DNA of 64,000 nucleotides from Steinernema hermaphroditum (taxonomy: Eukaryota > Nematoda > Chromadorea > Rhabditida > Steinernematidae): contig CM059625.1 in assembly GCA_030435675.1 (NCBI GenBank), positions 7,936,001-8,000,000 of the forward strand, written 5' to 3'. The translations under genes were made by a program, and so were the position numbers. This document shows, piece by piece, positions 14,811 to 27,784 of this stretch. Numbering within the stretch: the first letter of the stretch is position 1; every line of letters begins with the position of its first letter. Below the pieces are notes generated by a model that did no database searches, was not told where the DNA came from, and was given only the letters and a program-made list of their open reading frames with translations.

Positions 14811-17770
14811 TCACCACACCCGGCACTTCTTGACGGGGTTCATCGGACTTCCGACGGGGCAGTTGAACGCCTTTGAGAAGTCGATCGAGTTAGACAACGG
14901 TCCTTTCACTCTGCAATCAAACTTTAGGGTTCGCAAAACTCATTTGTTGGCGTATAAATTAACGAGCTGATTGCATCCCATAACTCTTATTTCGCAATAA
15001 ATCCGAGTAAGTGCTTTACCGAATCGCGCCAGGTGAATGTTCTGAAGTGCGCAGCTTCCTGACCGCTTCCTTGTCGTTCATCGTTCCACACCAGATCTAA
15101 AGGGGACAGCGTAGGAGGGTCAATCGGTCAACTCACTTGAGCGTAGTTGAGGAAGAAGAGCTGATCATGTGTGAGGTTCACTCCTGGCAACTGTGGAGGC
15201 GTTGGGTGGTGAGATTCATATTTCTTGTAGGCTCGATACGCTTGTTTCAGTCCTCCGTTATCGGCGATATTCTCTCCTTTTGTGCTTCTTCCATTTATGC
15301 GCATCGAGATTTGCTCCAAGACGTAATTTGAGTACTAGGAACACATTCACTCAAATATTTAATGAGGCACAAAGCTAACCTGATCTTCTATGCACTGCGC
15401 CTTTTCTTCAAACTTAACAATCGTTGCATTGTCCCACCACTGACGAATGTTTCCCAAATTGTCGTACAAGCGTCCTATAAAGACATGGATAAAGAGGGGC
15501 GTACCTAAGTTACGGTGCCTCTGTCATCGAATCCGTGGGTAATTTCGTGTCCAATCACGACTCCGATTCCTCCAAAGTTCATTGAGCGAGGAAACTCCTT
15601 GTTGTAAAAAACGGGTTGCAGTATGCCAGCGGGGAAAACTAAAAACAACGTTATGTTTGGGTCATAGAACAGTGACCAACTGATTTCATTGGTGTTAGGA
15701 CTGTAGAAGGCGTTGACCAAAGCCGCGCCAGCGACCCATCGTTCCCTGTCGACAGGCAGACGAATTCGTTCAAGAATGTCCTTCTGATACATCTCGTAAA
15801 ACTGGAACTTCGTCCGGTAGTAGTCGCCTTCGAAGACCACATAGTGTCGGTACTCACGGTCTACAGCAGCTGAGTCGTTGAGATAGTCCGGATAGCCGAT
15901 CTTTTGATTCATCGTTTGAATCTGCAAACATTGCGATGCTTCGACAACGATGCCGACAACGGCCCAACCTTAAGTTTAGCAAAATCTTTGGTTTTCGGAG
16001 TCAGCCAGTCTTCTGACTGTAGCAGTTCTAGGAACGCCTCCATTATGAGTGCAATCATTTCCTCGACCTGTTTCTTTGCTTCGTGGTCAAAGTGCTTGCG
16101 AACGTAAATGCGAGATGTCGCCATCGGCATGAGGCTGTTGATGCGAGTGACGCAGCCGTGCCAACGGAGCTTTGGCACTTGCATGACTAAAATACCGCTT
16201 TCAGTCGAAAAGATGCATAAGTGCAGTGTTTACGATTGAGGCTTCTGTAGAATTTGAACATTGTAAGAGCAAAAGGATCTGGAAGATCTCTAAGCATAAC
16301 TTTGAAGAACCAGCACCACGTGAGGTAGTTGACAACAACTCGCGGCTCAAACTGTGGGATCAGCTTATCCAGACGTCTGATGAATTCCAATCCGTAAATG
16401 ACAACTTCCGTGTTGTCGTCGAAAGTGATAGTCTCGTTGTCTTTTGTTTTGATGTCTGTGAAAACCATGTTGAAGAAGTGAAGCCAGTTGAAGTTCGGAT
16501 AGGCTCGTCGCATGTGTCCAAGAGTGAGCTTTGTGTAAAGTTCCGCGATGTCGTGCCGTTGATCGTCAGCCATGGTGATCTGAATGACAAGCAACGTTTT
16601 TGCTCTTTAATGTGGCACCAACGTTAGCCAGCTGCGTTTCGAATTGTAGAATTTCCTGTGAGTCTTTCACAACATCACCCTTCGCACTGAGAAGCACCAG
16701 AACGTCCCTCACAAGCGTCTGGTAAGCTAGCCTCTCTTCGACGGTTTCGGGCAGAATGTAGAAGTCACGTGCAAACAAGTTCAATGCTGGTTGGTCGATC
16801 TGAGACAAAGGTTACGTTCTGTTGCTTTCGGCTTCCTCACCAGCAAGACATGCTTCTCCGAGTTCTTGTCGTCTGGCTGTACCGTGGCTTTGAAAAGCGA
16901 ATCCGCTCGGAACTGGGAAACCATGATGGCATAGAGTGCCTCCACCGTGTTGTTGGCCCTCGTGCCCGCGGGTCCCAGACTGGGCCAGCCACCGAACTTC
17001 TCAATCACTTGCTCGAAAACTCCACGCCATGTATCTTGGATGGCAGCTGAAAGAGAGTTCTCTTTTCACACCAACGTACATAAATTATAGACAAATTGTT
17101 TTGATCTTGCGCGTTAAAAACAAATGCACCATGTGTCTGTAGATAAGCATCAAGGAAGACTTACTTTCGTTCAGGCACAGCTGATAGAAATGCTTTGCCT
17201 TGAGGACGGCGGTTTCGTAATCGACGTTGTCTACAAGCTTCTCTTCCAGCAACTCTGTAATAAACAAAACCCAACAGTTGTGCATTATTTACTAGTCGCA
17301 AACGCTTGACAACTTTAAGTGGCCACGACGGTCGCTTCTCTCACATGATCGCGTGCCGTCGCCTTCTGAATGGGTACAACAACAAACAAATCCACAAACC
17401 TTTTAAGGCGAACTCTAAGTCTTGTCCGAGATTCTCAAAATTTGACACGGAAGGAGCGTCGTCGGGAATTGGATGCTGCTTAATCCAATTTCCACACGCG
17501 TACTCGTAGAAGTCTACACATGGATCGACAGTCGAATTCATGGACGACAAAATAACGGCGGCTAAACAACTCCATTTCCAACTCTGCGGAACCGCCAAAG
17601 AACGCACCAGTGTGTATGCATCCCGGTGACAAGCACACTTCCGGCTTTACCCGTGTCAACGAGAAAACTAACAAAACGAGTAGTACTATTGCTATCAGAA
17701 GGGATACTATGGCCAAAGCCAGCAACAACTTATTCGTCCTTCCATAGGGAGCTCCGCCTGGTTCGCTCAT
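14811..17770 (-). CDS. Neprilysin-like zinc metalloendopeptidase (M13)
   Basis: Type II membrane ectopeptidase of the M13 family, which inactivates extracellular peptides. A short cytoplasmic N-terminus (start ATG 17768-17770) is followed by a membrane anchor (about residues 17-39) and the family opening [17 protein letters not shown]. It ends at TGA 14811-14813. First exons are 17608-17770 and one starting at 17561; about ten more follow, separated by roughly 45-60 nt introns. Catalytic features: substrate-binding [11 protein letters not shown], zinc helix [12 protein letters not shown] (HExxH), the third zinc ligand in [14 protein letters not shown], and the invariant C-terminal CRVW (CxxW). 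All catalytic residues are present. A peptidase gene next to a neuropeptide gene is suggestive, but no functional link is shown. Confidence 0.93.
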
Positions 17771-19397
17771 TTCTGCCCTAAAACGAAGTGAAGTTGCCCT
17801 CTTTCTTGATTATTCTCACAAATTCTCAAATTATAACTTACTCTTTGCTTTTCTCCATCTTAAGGTGGAATAGCACAGCAAAATAGGTGTTCACCTATAG
17901 CATGCCCTGCCTTAATAAATGCGTTTTACAAAGCTGCTACCCGCAAGGAGGTCTGCAGACCTTCAACCCGGAGTGATTCAGCGAACACTTATACAACGAT
18001 AGTTTACAAAGAAGCGCGGGCACCGGGCATAATTGTTTCTGCAGCTAATATTTCCGTTGAACCAGTTGAACTACGTGGGTCGGCTGTCGTCTTGCCCGGC
18101 GACGAAAATTTTGTGGCAGAAATTATTTTTCCCGGCAATTGCGTACTTAAATCCCGCCCCATGGCCAGATTTTTGCCGCTTTCACAAACAGCAAGTGAAA
18201 CAGCGGCGCACTCATGAGATGCTCTGGACATAAACTAATACCAATTTTGGAACGTTTATGGTAAAGAAAGACGAGGAAGCTTTGCTATAGTCGTGAGAAG
18301 AGTAGGAAGAACATGGGCAAGCTGACTTAGTGATGAAGGCTTTGACCAAAAGGCTTCCGTGAAGAACTGAGGGACCGGCGGTAACCTAATTTAAACAAAC
18401 AGAATATCTAATAAAAATCGGCGGAAACTTTACGCCTAATGACTAAAAGTTGGCTGGCGAAAACAAACTTAGTCCACAAGTAGTCGAAAGAAAAGTTTCG
18501 AACCGAAAAGGTGCGTCTTCTTTAATTGCTGCATCATAAGCACCGGATGGTTTTTCACTGATGATTTTCTCAGTGTCTTCAGTTTACGGTATGGAACGTA
18601 AAACGAAATGAGGCACTTACCTTTGAAACGGCATAGAAACAGCGGTAAGAAGATGTTAGAGCAGTGCGAGCGTGCCTTCTCGACTCTTCTTCATCACCAC
18701 TATCTAAGTTCTCTAGATTTAAAGACGAATAAACGGGTGAATAGTCGGTTTTAGGGCTTTCTGACGGACTCTAAAATTTGACCACCTGACGTCAGGATTC
18801 GATTGACATCGTAGCACTTTTTGTCTCGCAGAACGCGGCGATATCGCACGATTTCTTCTGCGGTCTGAGTATAGGACAAATGCCCTTGCACGCCATTTAT
18901 AAACGGGTCTGTTTACTTTTGAAACGGGGCGCATAGTACAAAAAGGTGCTGTACAACATATAGCTTCAACAGCTCGCGGCTGTTCGACAATGATTGGCGC
19001 GCACATCATATCAACTAATGGCGATATAATTGATCTGCTCGATACCCACACAGCGATACCTCGAGAGGCAGCCATCGCCCGAGGCGGAGGAGGACGAGGA
19101 TGTGATGCTGAGACTCGGTTTCCCTCACTGATCGTCAAAACTTTTCTTTGTCAATCAATAGCGCTCGCGGCAGCGATGGCAGAAGACGACGTCTAATCCA
19201 CTCTGAATAATTCATCTTTGTGGCACATTGTAATCCAAAGTTACTTTTCATTAAACTTTACGAAAAAAAGCAACAACGAAGGGTTTATATACAGCTGCAC
19301 TCACATCCAGTCATTTAAATTTCAATACATTCAACTCTAATTCATAAAATTCGAGAGTCGGAAACAACAAAGGGGATAGTAGAGGATTCAGCTGCAT
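17771..19397. other. Intergenic, no gene seen
   Basis: Region between the 5' end of neprilysin and the 3' end of the GPCR gene. Opposite-strand open frames at 18004-18233 and 18719-19196 are compositionally biased and show no domains or splice pattern. No RNA gene recognised. Confidence 0.5.
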
Positions 19398-20665
19398 TCA
19401 ACACTGTTCAGCGGTTTTCATGTTGTGCGCTAACAGAGCTGATTCTGTCGTTTGAGTGTACACTAATTCGGAGACGACTCTGTCCCGAAATAAAAACTGC
19501 TTGAGGGTCCGGCGAAAGGAAGCACCGAAAATTAAGTAAACGAAGAAGTTCGCTGTGCAGTTGATGACAACGAGTAGATTCGACATGTCCACCAAGTAGA
19601 TTATGACCCCTTTCAACTAAGAAGAACTCATGTACGAAGTCTCTCACCAATCTGTACCTGTTCGTATAAGGTTAGTTCGAGAAAATTGACAAGTAGTGCG
19701 GTAAAATTGCAGAAGATGAAGAGGCAAACAACCAGAATGAGACTGACGGTGTCCGAGTCATCTGGAAAACATTCGGTTACAGTGTTTCAACTACGCCTTC
19801 TTCAGAGTACCTCCGGCTCCTTTGGTGAGCACAGTTGAAACAACCAGTATATTCAAGATAACCAACAGAAGCAGAGGGCCAACAGCCATGAAGGTAGTGT
19901 ACATGTACGTGTAGTAGATAGTGTAGTAAACGGGGTCCATACGTATTTCCGTAGGGCATATTTGCAGTGATTCTGTCAAGAACCTATTGTCTATACACGG
20001 AATGGCCTGTATTTCGAAGAAGTGAGGGATGTTGTAGAGGAAGCAGCAGACTGTGAGTGTGATGACGGTTACTTTTGCCCGTCTGAACGTTAGAACGTTT
20101 TGTTCCTTCTCGAGGGCTAATAACTCACTTTGGAGTGCAACATATCTCCTTTACACTGGCGGGCAACACCACAGCAATAAAGCAATCGACCGCGGCGGCT
20201 ACACAAAAGTAAACTGAGGTCGTTTGAAACATAGCGCCGAGTGGAAAGATGAGGGGTGCTCCACTTCCGTACAGATAAGCCAGAACTGCAATATACAACT
20301 TACACATTCCCGACGCTCATTAAAGGCGTTACTTGGAGGGCCGTGGTGTCTCCACGCTTCCAGCACGAAAAGAAACATGGCTGTACATATCATGGAGAAG
20401 TCGGATGCTGCAAGCGCCGCCAGATATATACTCGTCGAGTGAATCTTCTGTTCCGCACTCGTGTATACCACTATAACAAGAAAGTTTCCGGCCAGTCCAA
20501 TGAGTCCGACGATCGCCAAAACTATGCCACTGACTGCCATGTTATACATCTAAAGTCGTTTTCACGCGAATGTCATTGAGGGCCTGGTACCTGATAACTC
20601 GGTTCGGTCGACGCGAGGCAAATGTTGCAAAAAGGATGAACAGCGGGCTCTACCACGATTGACAT
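19398..20665 (-). CDS. Rhodopsin-class GPCR, FMRFamide-receptor-like
   Basis: Seven-helix receptor. Start ATG 20663-20665 gives a short extracellular N-terminus that is spliced (phase 0) to TM1. Recognisable in order: TM1 (VLAIVGLIGLAGNFLVIVVY, with the conserved GN), TM2 (YLAALAASDFSMICTAMFLF, LAxxD), TM3 with Cys and the end motif AAAVDCFIAVVLP, a Cys-containing loop after TM4, TM5 (AVGPLLLLVILNILVVSTVL), TM6 (LILVVCLFIFCNFTALLVNF) and TM7 (LLVVINCTANFFVYLIFG, with N-x-x-x-x-Y in the NPxxY position). DCF replaces the usual DRY, and NFFVY with the SFRRTL tail is typical of worm FMRFamide-peptide-receptor-like proteins. The ligand is unknown. Five to six exons with short introns; I did not fix every boundary. 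Confidence 0.8.
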
Positions 20666-22122
20666 CTTCTTCTGAAATCGTTCGACACTTCACGAAAGCG
20701 AGAAAAGCCACAGTGTGGAGTCACTTAATCATTTTCTCTCTTTCCGTATTCTTATCGCACGAAAGAATCACGAACACGCCTGAAAGGCCAAAGAAAACTT
20801 TTCTCGTTGCGCACAACACCGCAAACAGTAAGCGTAGAGGCATAATGACTTATGAAGTAAATTGGCAGAAACAAAGGATAAGAGGACAGTTGTAATTAGG
20901 GTAATTCTCTTCTAGTGTCTGACCTATGCGGTTCCATCATCTTTTGCGCGAACAAGTCGATGATAGGCGAAAAATATAGCTTTGAGGGGAAAACAACGTG
21001 ACATGGCCTATGATGTTTTCGGAATTTTTGGGCTGAGATATGACTGTTCGCAGGATATGAATACTAAGGAGATCAAAGGGTGTTTTCGACTTCTTCGTCT
21101 ACATAAAGTAATTTTCGCCGCTTTACTCATAAACACCATATGAGCCATTCAATTGTTCGGTTCAAAGGATGGCATCGCGCCCAAAGTCGACTGCGTTAGT
21201 CCTGCCGTCTTGCCACCTCATTTCCAATTTCGTCTCTAGGCCTTTCTTCCTTTCGAACAATTTGCAAAACATATTTTCGTGAACATCTCAAAAGTTTTCA
21301 AAACGATCGCTTTCAAAACAGCCAGCGTTCTCGACATGCATAACAAAAACTGGGAAAGCAAATTAGAAGCAAAAGGAAAAACTCGGCGATTTTAATTGCT
21401 ATTGTTATTGCTAGGTAATTAGTTCTTAGCACCAATAGCGTTGTCGCATGTTAATGAAAGCAAACACTGAAGACGTCGAAGTCATCAATTCCCCTTGGCT
21501 TTCCACACACTGTGTCATGAAACTCATCGGAATGGAACTCACTCCATTACCGGATGAATGAGTCGCAGACAGCATACAATCGCCTATCTTTCGCGATGCC
21601 GATAACTTATGACAAGCGGATAAGGCTGCAGCAAGCACAACAAGACTCGTCTCCACGGATTTCGGAGATATCGCGAACCCTTGGGTAAATCGAAAGTACT
21701 TCAGCTCGGCGGGAAATCTCGACCGTTCAAGCAAACGAAGTGAGCTCGTCTAGTGCCATCAATCTGTGGAAGCTTTGCGATAATTGTTTTGAATAAAGAG
21801 TCACATAAAGGATTCAATGGTTTGGGTGGCTGAGCCCAGAAACTTCTGGATTGGATAATGTGGGAGTGGTAGATGAGCAGCAAATAGTGGAATCGGCGTG
21901 TTCAGGATGAGATATCTCAAAGCTTCATGACGTCAACGATTGAACAGAATGGGCTCTGTCATTTCCTAGATTTGCAGTGGCTCACAAATAGTCAAAATAG
22001 TTGGACTCCAATTGAGGGCGCATAATTGAAACCGGCACGAGGACGACATCATTAAACAGACATGCATTCACTCATCTCCTCTATTCATTCGTTTTTGCGC
22101 ATTAACAATCTTCTTGCCTGCA
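20666..22122. other. Intergenic, no supported gene
   Basis: Upstream flank of the GPCR gene. A 102-codon open frame at 21426-21734 (-) has a hydrophobic stretch (SLVVLAAALSACH) but no dibasic sites, glycines for amidation or splice partners. I do not call it. Nothing else seen. Confidence 0.45.
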
Positions 22123-22517
22123 CTAACTGGAAGCGGTAGCCTGAAATCGAACGAGATATGAATATGAAGTACAACAGGGCTATAATGGTAGAACTCACCA
22201 TCACGCGATGTCCACGATTTCTACAGGATATTCCCCAACCTCTTCCCTGGTTTTCGACGCGCCCAGCCGTCCAGTCGCACAGCCAGCCTCCTTCAGAGGA
22301 CAGATTCAAGCAGTCATTGAACTTTCTTATATCAAGTAGACGGACCCTGCGTGAAGAAGTTTTCACGGAAACTGAGTCGAGGAGGAGCCACTCTAGTGTT
22401 GACACCGAGACGCGATTGAACCTTATACGCAAAAAATGACTTCGTGAACGAAGAACATTCGTGGAAAACAGATAACAGAATCAAAATCGTACCCACGCCT
22501 GTGGTAAAAGTAGACAT
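22123..22517 (-). CDS. Small secreted protein, unknown family
   Basis: Three exons whose phases fit exactly: 22429-22517 (ends phase 2), 22199-22346 and 22123-22140, joined by an 82-nt intron (GTATAAGG...TTCACGCAG) and a 58-nt intron (GTGAGTTC...GATTTCAG). The product is 84 residues. It has a strong signal peptide (FTTGVGTILILLSVFHECSS), then a short polar chain with three cysteines and tryptophans, including GGWLCDWTAGRV and GRGWGISCRNRG. No family recognised. It could be a peptide hormone precursor, an antimicrobial peptide or another secreted effector. Splice logic and the signal peptide are what support it; there is no homology evidence. Confidence 0.45.
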
Positions 22518-22651
22518 GTGACCCTCTGTCACCCTTGGATTCTACTTTGCGACTTCTTTTTTTACGTCGCTTTTGCACATGCTAAATGAATCACCAACTC
22601 TTGCTGCTATAGAGCAATAATGCAACGTCTTTAATGATCACAAAAAAGTCA

Positions 22652-23297
22652 TTAGTCCGTAAAGATTTGGACTTCCGGGCGTCGTGCTGTGCATAGGACA
22701 GCCGCTTTTAAGTCATCCAGAACAACGTCAGGCACGCACGTTTTCAAAAACTGAGAACCTAATTTAGAAACAAAGTAAGGGTGTGCGACGGGAGTCTTAC
22801 GCCGCTTCAATAGATAACAATTTGCCTTTTCTGTTTTGCCTCTCTTCCACAAGGTAATTTTGTCATTTAGCGAAAAGAACTCTGTTTTAGTTGGATGAGA
22901 ACGGAAACGAACAGATCAGAACATTGATACACCGCGGCAGCTTGATTTCTACTTTTCATTATGAGATTTTCAAACAAAATGGTATTTACATGGCTATGGT
23001 AACAGTTTAGTCTACGGTAGATCACTGCAAAGGGTCCCACCACGGGAAACATGACAGTCTGAAACGCGATACGATGCAATGAACGAATTGACAGATCAGA
23101 TTCCTTAGTCCCTGTTCTCGGGAATTCCGAAGCAATTCCGCTGGTCGGACGTGAGGGTTCCACATACCCCCAGCAAGCATAAATAGCGCGGTTAGGAACG
23201 CGCGATGAACTTTTTGTAGCGTTATTCGCGAAAGGAGGCGGCAGGGGTAATTCTTCGCTTGGCTTATGTCATATGCTTCAGAGTTATTGGACTCCAT
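22652..23297 (-). CDS. Hypothetical 105-aa protein, head-to-head with RPUSD2
   Basis: Candidate gene in three exons that agree in phase: 23168-23297, 22801-22881 and 22652-22758 (stop 22652-22654), with introns of 286 and 42 nt. The product has an N-terminal region ending in a hydrophobic stretch (AFLTALFMLAG), then a basic segment and a C-terminal half reading CVPDVVLDDLKAAV. No family recognised. Its start codon overlaps the start codon of the divergent RPUSD2 gene by two bases, which is odd and may mean the true start of one gene lies further in. Alternative exons are possible in the 286-nt intron. Confidence 0.33.
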
Positions 23298-25617
23298 GAT
23301 GCGAAAGGATGGTGGCGAAGGCACTGTGCTAATGGAAGAGTCAAATGATGATTCGGGAAAGCGCGGGAAGAAGCGTAGCCGTGAGGAAGGCGGAGAAGAT
23401 AATGCTGCTAACACGGATGTCAAAAATGTATGCCTTTGATGCTGATCGAGTTAGATTCCTTTATAATTAGGTAGTGTTGCACGAAATTTATGCTCGAACC
23501 TTATCGTGCTTGAGAAGCTTCGAGAGATTTGTAATTGTATTATCGTTTGAATGATGTGTTTGATTTCGACTTCGTTATGGACCGTAGTAACTCAATTTTC
23601 GTTAATTTAAGATTGCGCCGCAGGCCAAAAAACGACTGGTTGCTGACCCTACGGCTTTGAGTGCTGAGGAAATGCCTAAGAACGTCCTTTTTGAAGTTCG
23701 TGATGGTAAGTGCAGGATTGTGAACCTTGCTAACGAATCGTTATCAGGAATTCGTCATCTGAAGCCTTACTGGACTACATATAATTCGAACGCTAAAGGA
23801 CGGTGGATTGGACATAAAATGGTGGACGTATTCCAGAAGGAATTCCTTTCGCAAAACGTTAATTACGCGGTGAGTACTGAGTTCAATTACGTCATTCTTT
23901 AATAACCAACTGCATTATGTAAAATACTCTGTGTTCAGTTCTTCGTTCTTGCTTGACAATGATACCGAGGTTGTCTCGACGTTTTTATAAGCTTTTATAG
24001 TCAAGCATAAGATGCACAAACTTATTTGGTGCTCCCATCGGTTTTGGGTAGATAATTGGAAATTTTGATGGAGAGTGAGAATAAATGGCCTCACATATCG
24101 ATGATAAATGGGTATCTATCATCGTGATTGATTTTGGCTGTGTTAATGAATACAATTATTTTTCTTTACTCAATTTTTTGATTGCCAGTTTTGCCATCCA
24201 CTGAATTATCAATCACTTTAAGTGTAATTATTTCCTCGAAATTGGAGGGCTTAGTTTTTATATGGTATACAGTAAGCATTTCTTTTAGGAAGTTGCATGC
24301 AAGCTGGGTCGCATATTTATCAATGGAAAGCAGATGACTGACCCAAACTATGTGTTCCGAAACAATGACCGTATTCTGCATATTGCTCATCGTCACGAGC
24401 ATCCTGTTTTGGACAAGCCGTCTATTTCGATTGTGGCAGATACGGATGACCTTTTGGTGGTTAATAAGCCTCCTTCAATGCCTGTTCACCCGTGCGGTCA
24501 GTACAAGGTACATACGGTGTTGGGTCTTCTTCAAACCGTCCATAACAGAACGGGATTGCGAGTTTTGCATAGATTGGATCGTACGACATCTGGAATACTA
24601 TTGTTTGCTAAGAATTACGAAACCGATCTAAGGGTATGTTTCAGCAAATTATACTTTTCACATACGTTCTTTATGTTTAGTTCAAACAAACGCTTAAAGC
24701 TGGCGACTGGAAGAAAGAATATGTTGCGATGGTGGAAGGAGTATTTCCAGAGTATGTGGAAAAATTAGTGATAAAAATGTTTGCTCTGTTTTAGAGAAGA
24801 CATCATATGTGAAGAGCCGATTGGAACGCTAGTTGTAACCATGGGAATTCAGTGCGTGCGCGAGGATGGCAAGTCAGCTGTTTCAAAGTTTCAACGAATA
24901 TGGACTGATGGAAAAGCGTCAGTGGTTCGTTGTAATATCGAAACTGGAAGAACTCATCAAATCAGAGTTCATCTGCAATATTTAGGTTTGTTTTTTATTT
25001 GATTCCGTGCGTGTTGTCTAACTAGAGATGTGTTCATGTGCAGCAGAAAAGGGGCTTGCTTGAACGTGGTCTCAACTTTCCCGTTTATTATGTGTGTTTT
25101 TGAAAGTTATAGCATCACTGTTGGTATGTTTCAGGATTTCCGATAATTGGTGACCAGCTGTATAATAGTGATGTATGGGGACCTAGCAAAGGAAAATCAG
25201 CCGATTACGGCAAGCCTTATGACGTGGTAAGTAACGCCGAAACCGAATATTGTTTTACTGGTGTTTTCCGTATAGTTGTGCAAGGATATATCTGACGCCC
25301 ACAGAATGTCGCTGTGGCACGAAACTGTTGATCCAGATTACGAGAAGCGTATGACGGACATGGCCAATGATGAAACAGTGAGTACTATTTTTTTTTCTTC
25401 TAATTCTTCTAATGACTTCTAGGTTTTACCTGAAAGCGAATCTTTAAGTTTGGATGAGCGTCCAGCGTACGATCCGGTCTGTCTTGGCTGCAATGTGGTG
25501 AAAAGGCTACCAACGATGGATCACTTCCGCCTCTACCTTCACTGCCTTCGCTATGAAACCGCAGATTGGAGTTTCTCAACTGAGTTACCCGAATGGGCAG
25601 AACAGCCAGTTGCATGA
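23296..25617 (+). CDS. RPUSD2-like RNA pseudouridine synthase (RluA family)
   Basis: Converts uridine to pseudouridine in RNA. Nine exons in phase: 23296-23427, 23612-23705, 23748-23869, 24289-24633, 24681-24751, 24795-24985, 25135-25226, 25276-25377 and 25423-25617; 447 residues. The N-terminus is acidic/basic with a likely nuclear signal ([11 protein letters not shown]). An S4-like part follows ([12 protein letters not shown]), then the RluA catalytic block: [19 protein letters not shown], and [13 protein letters not shown] with the catalytic Asp. [20 protein letters not shown] and the C-terminal CLGCNV, HxLRY-like region complete the match to RPUSD2/DRAP-deaminase-type proteins. A shorter start within exon 1 is possible; ATG 23296 is the most upstream in frame. 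Confidence 0.9.
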
Positions 25618-25758
25618 TGTGATATAAACACTTGTTATGGGAAGTTGTTACGGATAAATGGTTGAGTCAATAATTTTAATCGTTGATATTCTCATATATA
25701 GCATAACAACCAAACTCGGCGATGAATACGTACTTAGAATTAGTGTAGCAAACTTAAT

Positions 25759-26496
<738 letters not shown>

Positions 26497-27784
26497 AGTG
26501 CGGGTGGAAAAGTTGAGGCCGAACCTCGCTGCACGGGCGAAACCTAAAAGAACAGAATGAAAGACTGACTCTATCGTACACACATGATGTAACGTAAACG
26601 GAAAGGTGTGAACTAAAAAACGACAAAGAACAATACGGCTGTGCAGATACGGCATTATCATATCAGCGTCAGAGAAAGAATCTGTCACTTGATGAGTGTT
26701 TCAGCACAACGCGAACACATATGCTACATACTCGGCGATTAGAAATGGACAGAGAAATCGAAGCGACGCATAAAGCAACGCTGTCACATCATACAGCGCT
26801 GTGACGCGTCATTATCTCCACAAATCGGACGACAGCACGAGCTCGCGGCTCGCACCTTGTCTAGACTGCGCATTGCCGTCGAAGCGATGCCACCGCTCGC
26901 CTGCGATGAACTGCCAACACGCAACAACCACAATACGTGCATCTCGACGAATAGGCAGAAACGTGCGAATAGAGTACAGCCAATCTGGCGTTGATGTTTG
27001 ATGAAACGACAGTAGAAACTGAAAAGAACTTACTGAGACAAGACCGTATGGCAACCATGGATGCTTTTGTGATCGCCGGCTAGGCGGGCGATCGATTAAT
27101 GTAATGTCTGAAAAGGACAAATCATACAGTTAGCGAAAGGGCACAAACAGTGAGATGCACTTGATGATGTACGCAACATTGAGGGGAGGTCTTTGCAGTT
27201 CCAACGACATCACAATGGCGAGGATTGTCGTTGCGAGACCTTTCGAGGAGCCTTCAAGGATGGAAAGTGCCCGGTACAAGCTACACGAAGACGCAGTGTA
27301 GTTTGTAACGAATTAAACGGGCAAAATCAAACAGAAACAAGTTAGATGGAAAAAAGGCTAGATAAAAAGCAACACGAATAGAATCATCAAAACAAGCTAT
27401 GCTCGAAAGCGGTCCTTCTTGGTCAAATATTTGTGTTGCTAGCCTTTGAGCACATCTCATGCACGATAAATGCAACGAAAGCTTCCAGCAAACGCCCGAA
27501 GTAATTCATCAGTCATTTTGATTCATTTCGGCTGTAAATAGAAACTTTGCGCGATGTCTACCATACTGCAATAGCGTTAAATCGAAGGGTTTAACCCATT
27601 TATACAACAACGTTAAAGAAAAACAGCAACAGTATTATAAGAAAACAATGAGATACTGCAATACCCCGATAGTACAATTATGTTCATTGAAGTAAAAGTC
27701 ACTCTTTCAGTCGTCACATCCTTGTAGGTAAAATGTCGGCCTTGTTATTTGTAGAATATGTCGAGCAACATGCTTTTTGACCAT
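26497..27784. other. Intergenic, possible 5' exons of UMP-CMP kinase
   Basis: Contains the acceptor-like TTCTTTTAG before the possible kinase N-terminal extension near 26545, and a candidate upstream exon near 27030-27050 (-) with donor CTCAG/GTAAGT that does not join in phase. The open frames 26801-27120 and 27281-27475 show no domains. The stretch 27480-27780 is AT-rich 3' flank of LSM1. Confidence 0.4.

Noticed and set aside
19398..20665. Idea that the nearby GPCR is the receptor of the ring peptide
   Set aside because: The receptor lacks the DRY and other features of somatostatin/allatostatin-C receptors and looks FMRFamide-receptor-like. Proximity alone is not evidence.
21426..21734. 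102-codon minus frame with a hydrophobic stretch, possible secreted peptide
   Set aside because: No dibasic sites, no amidation glycine, hydrophobic stretch not at the N-terminus, no recognised family.
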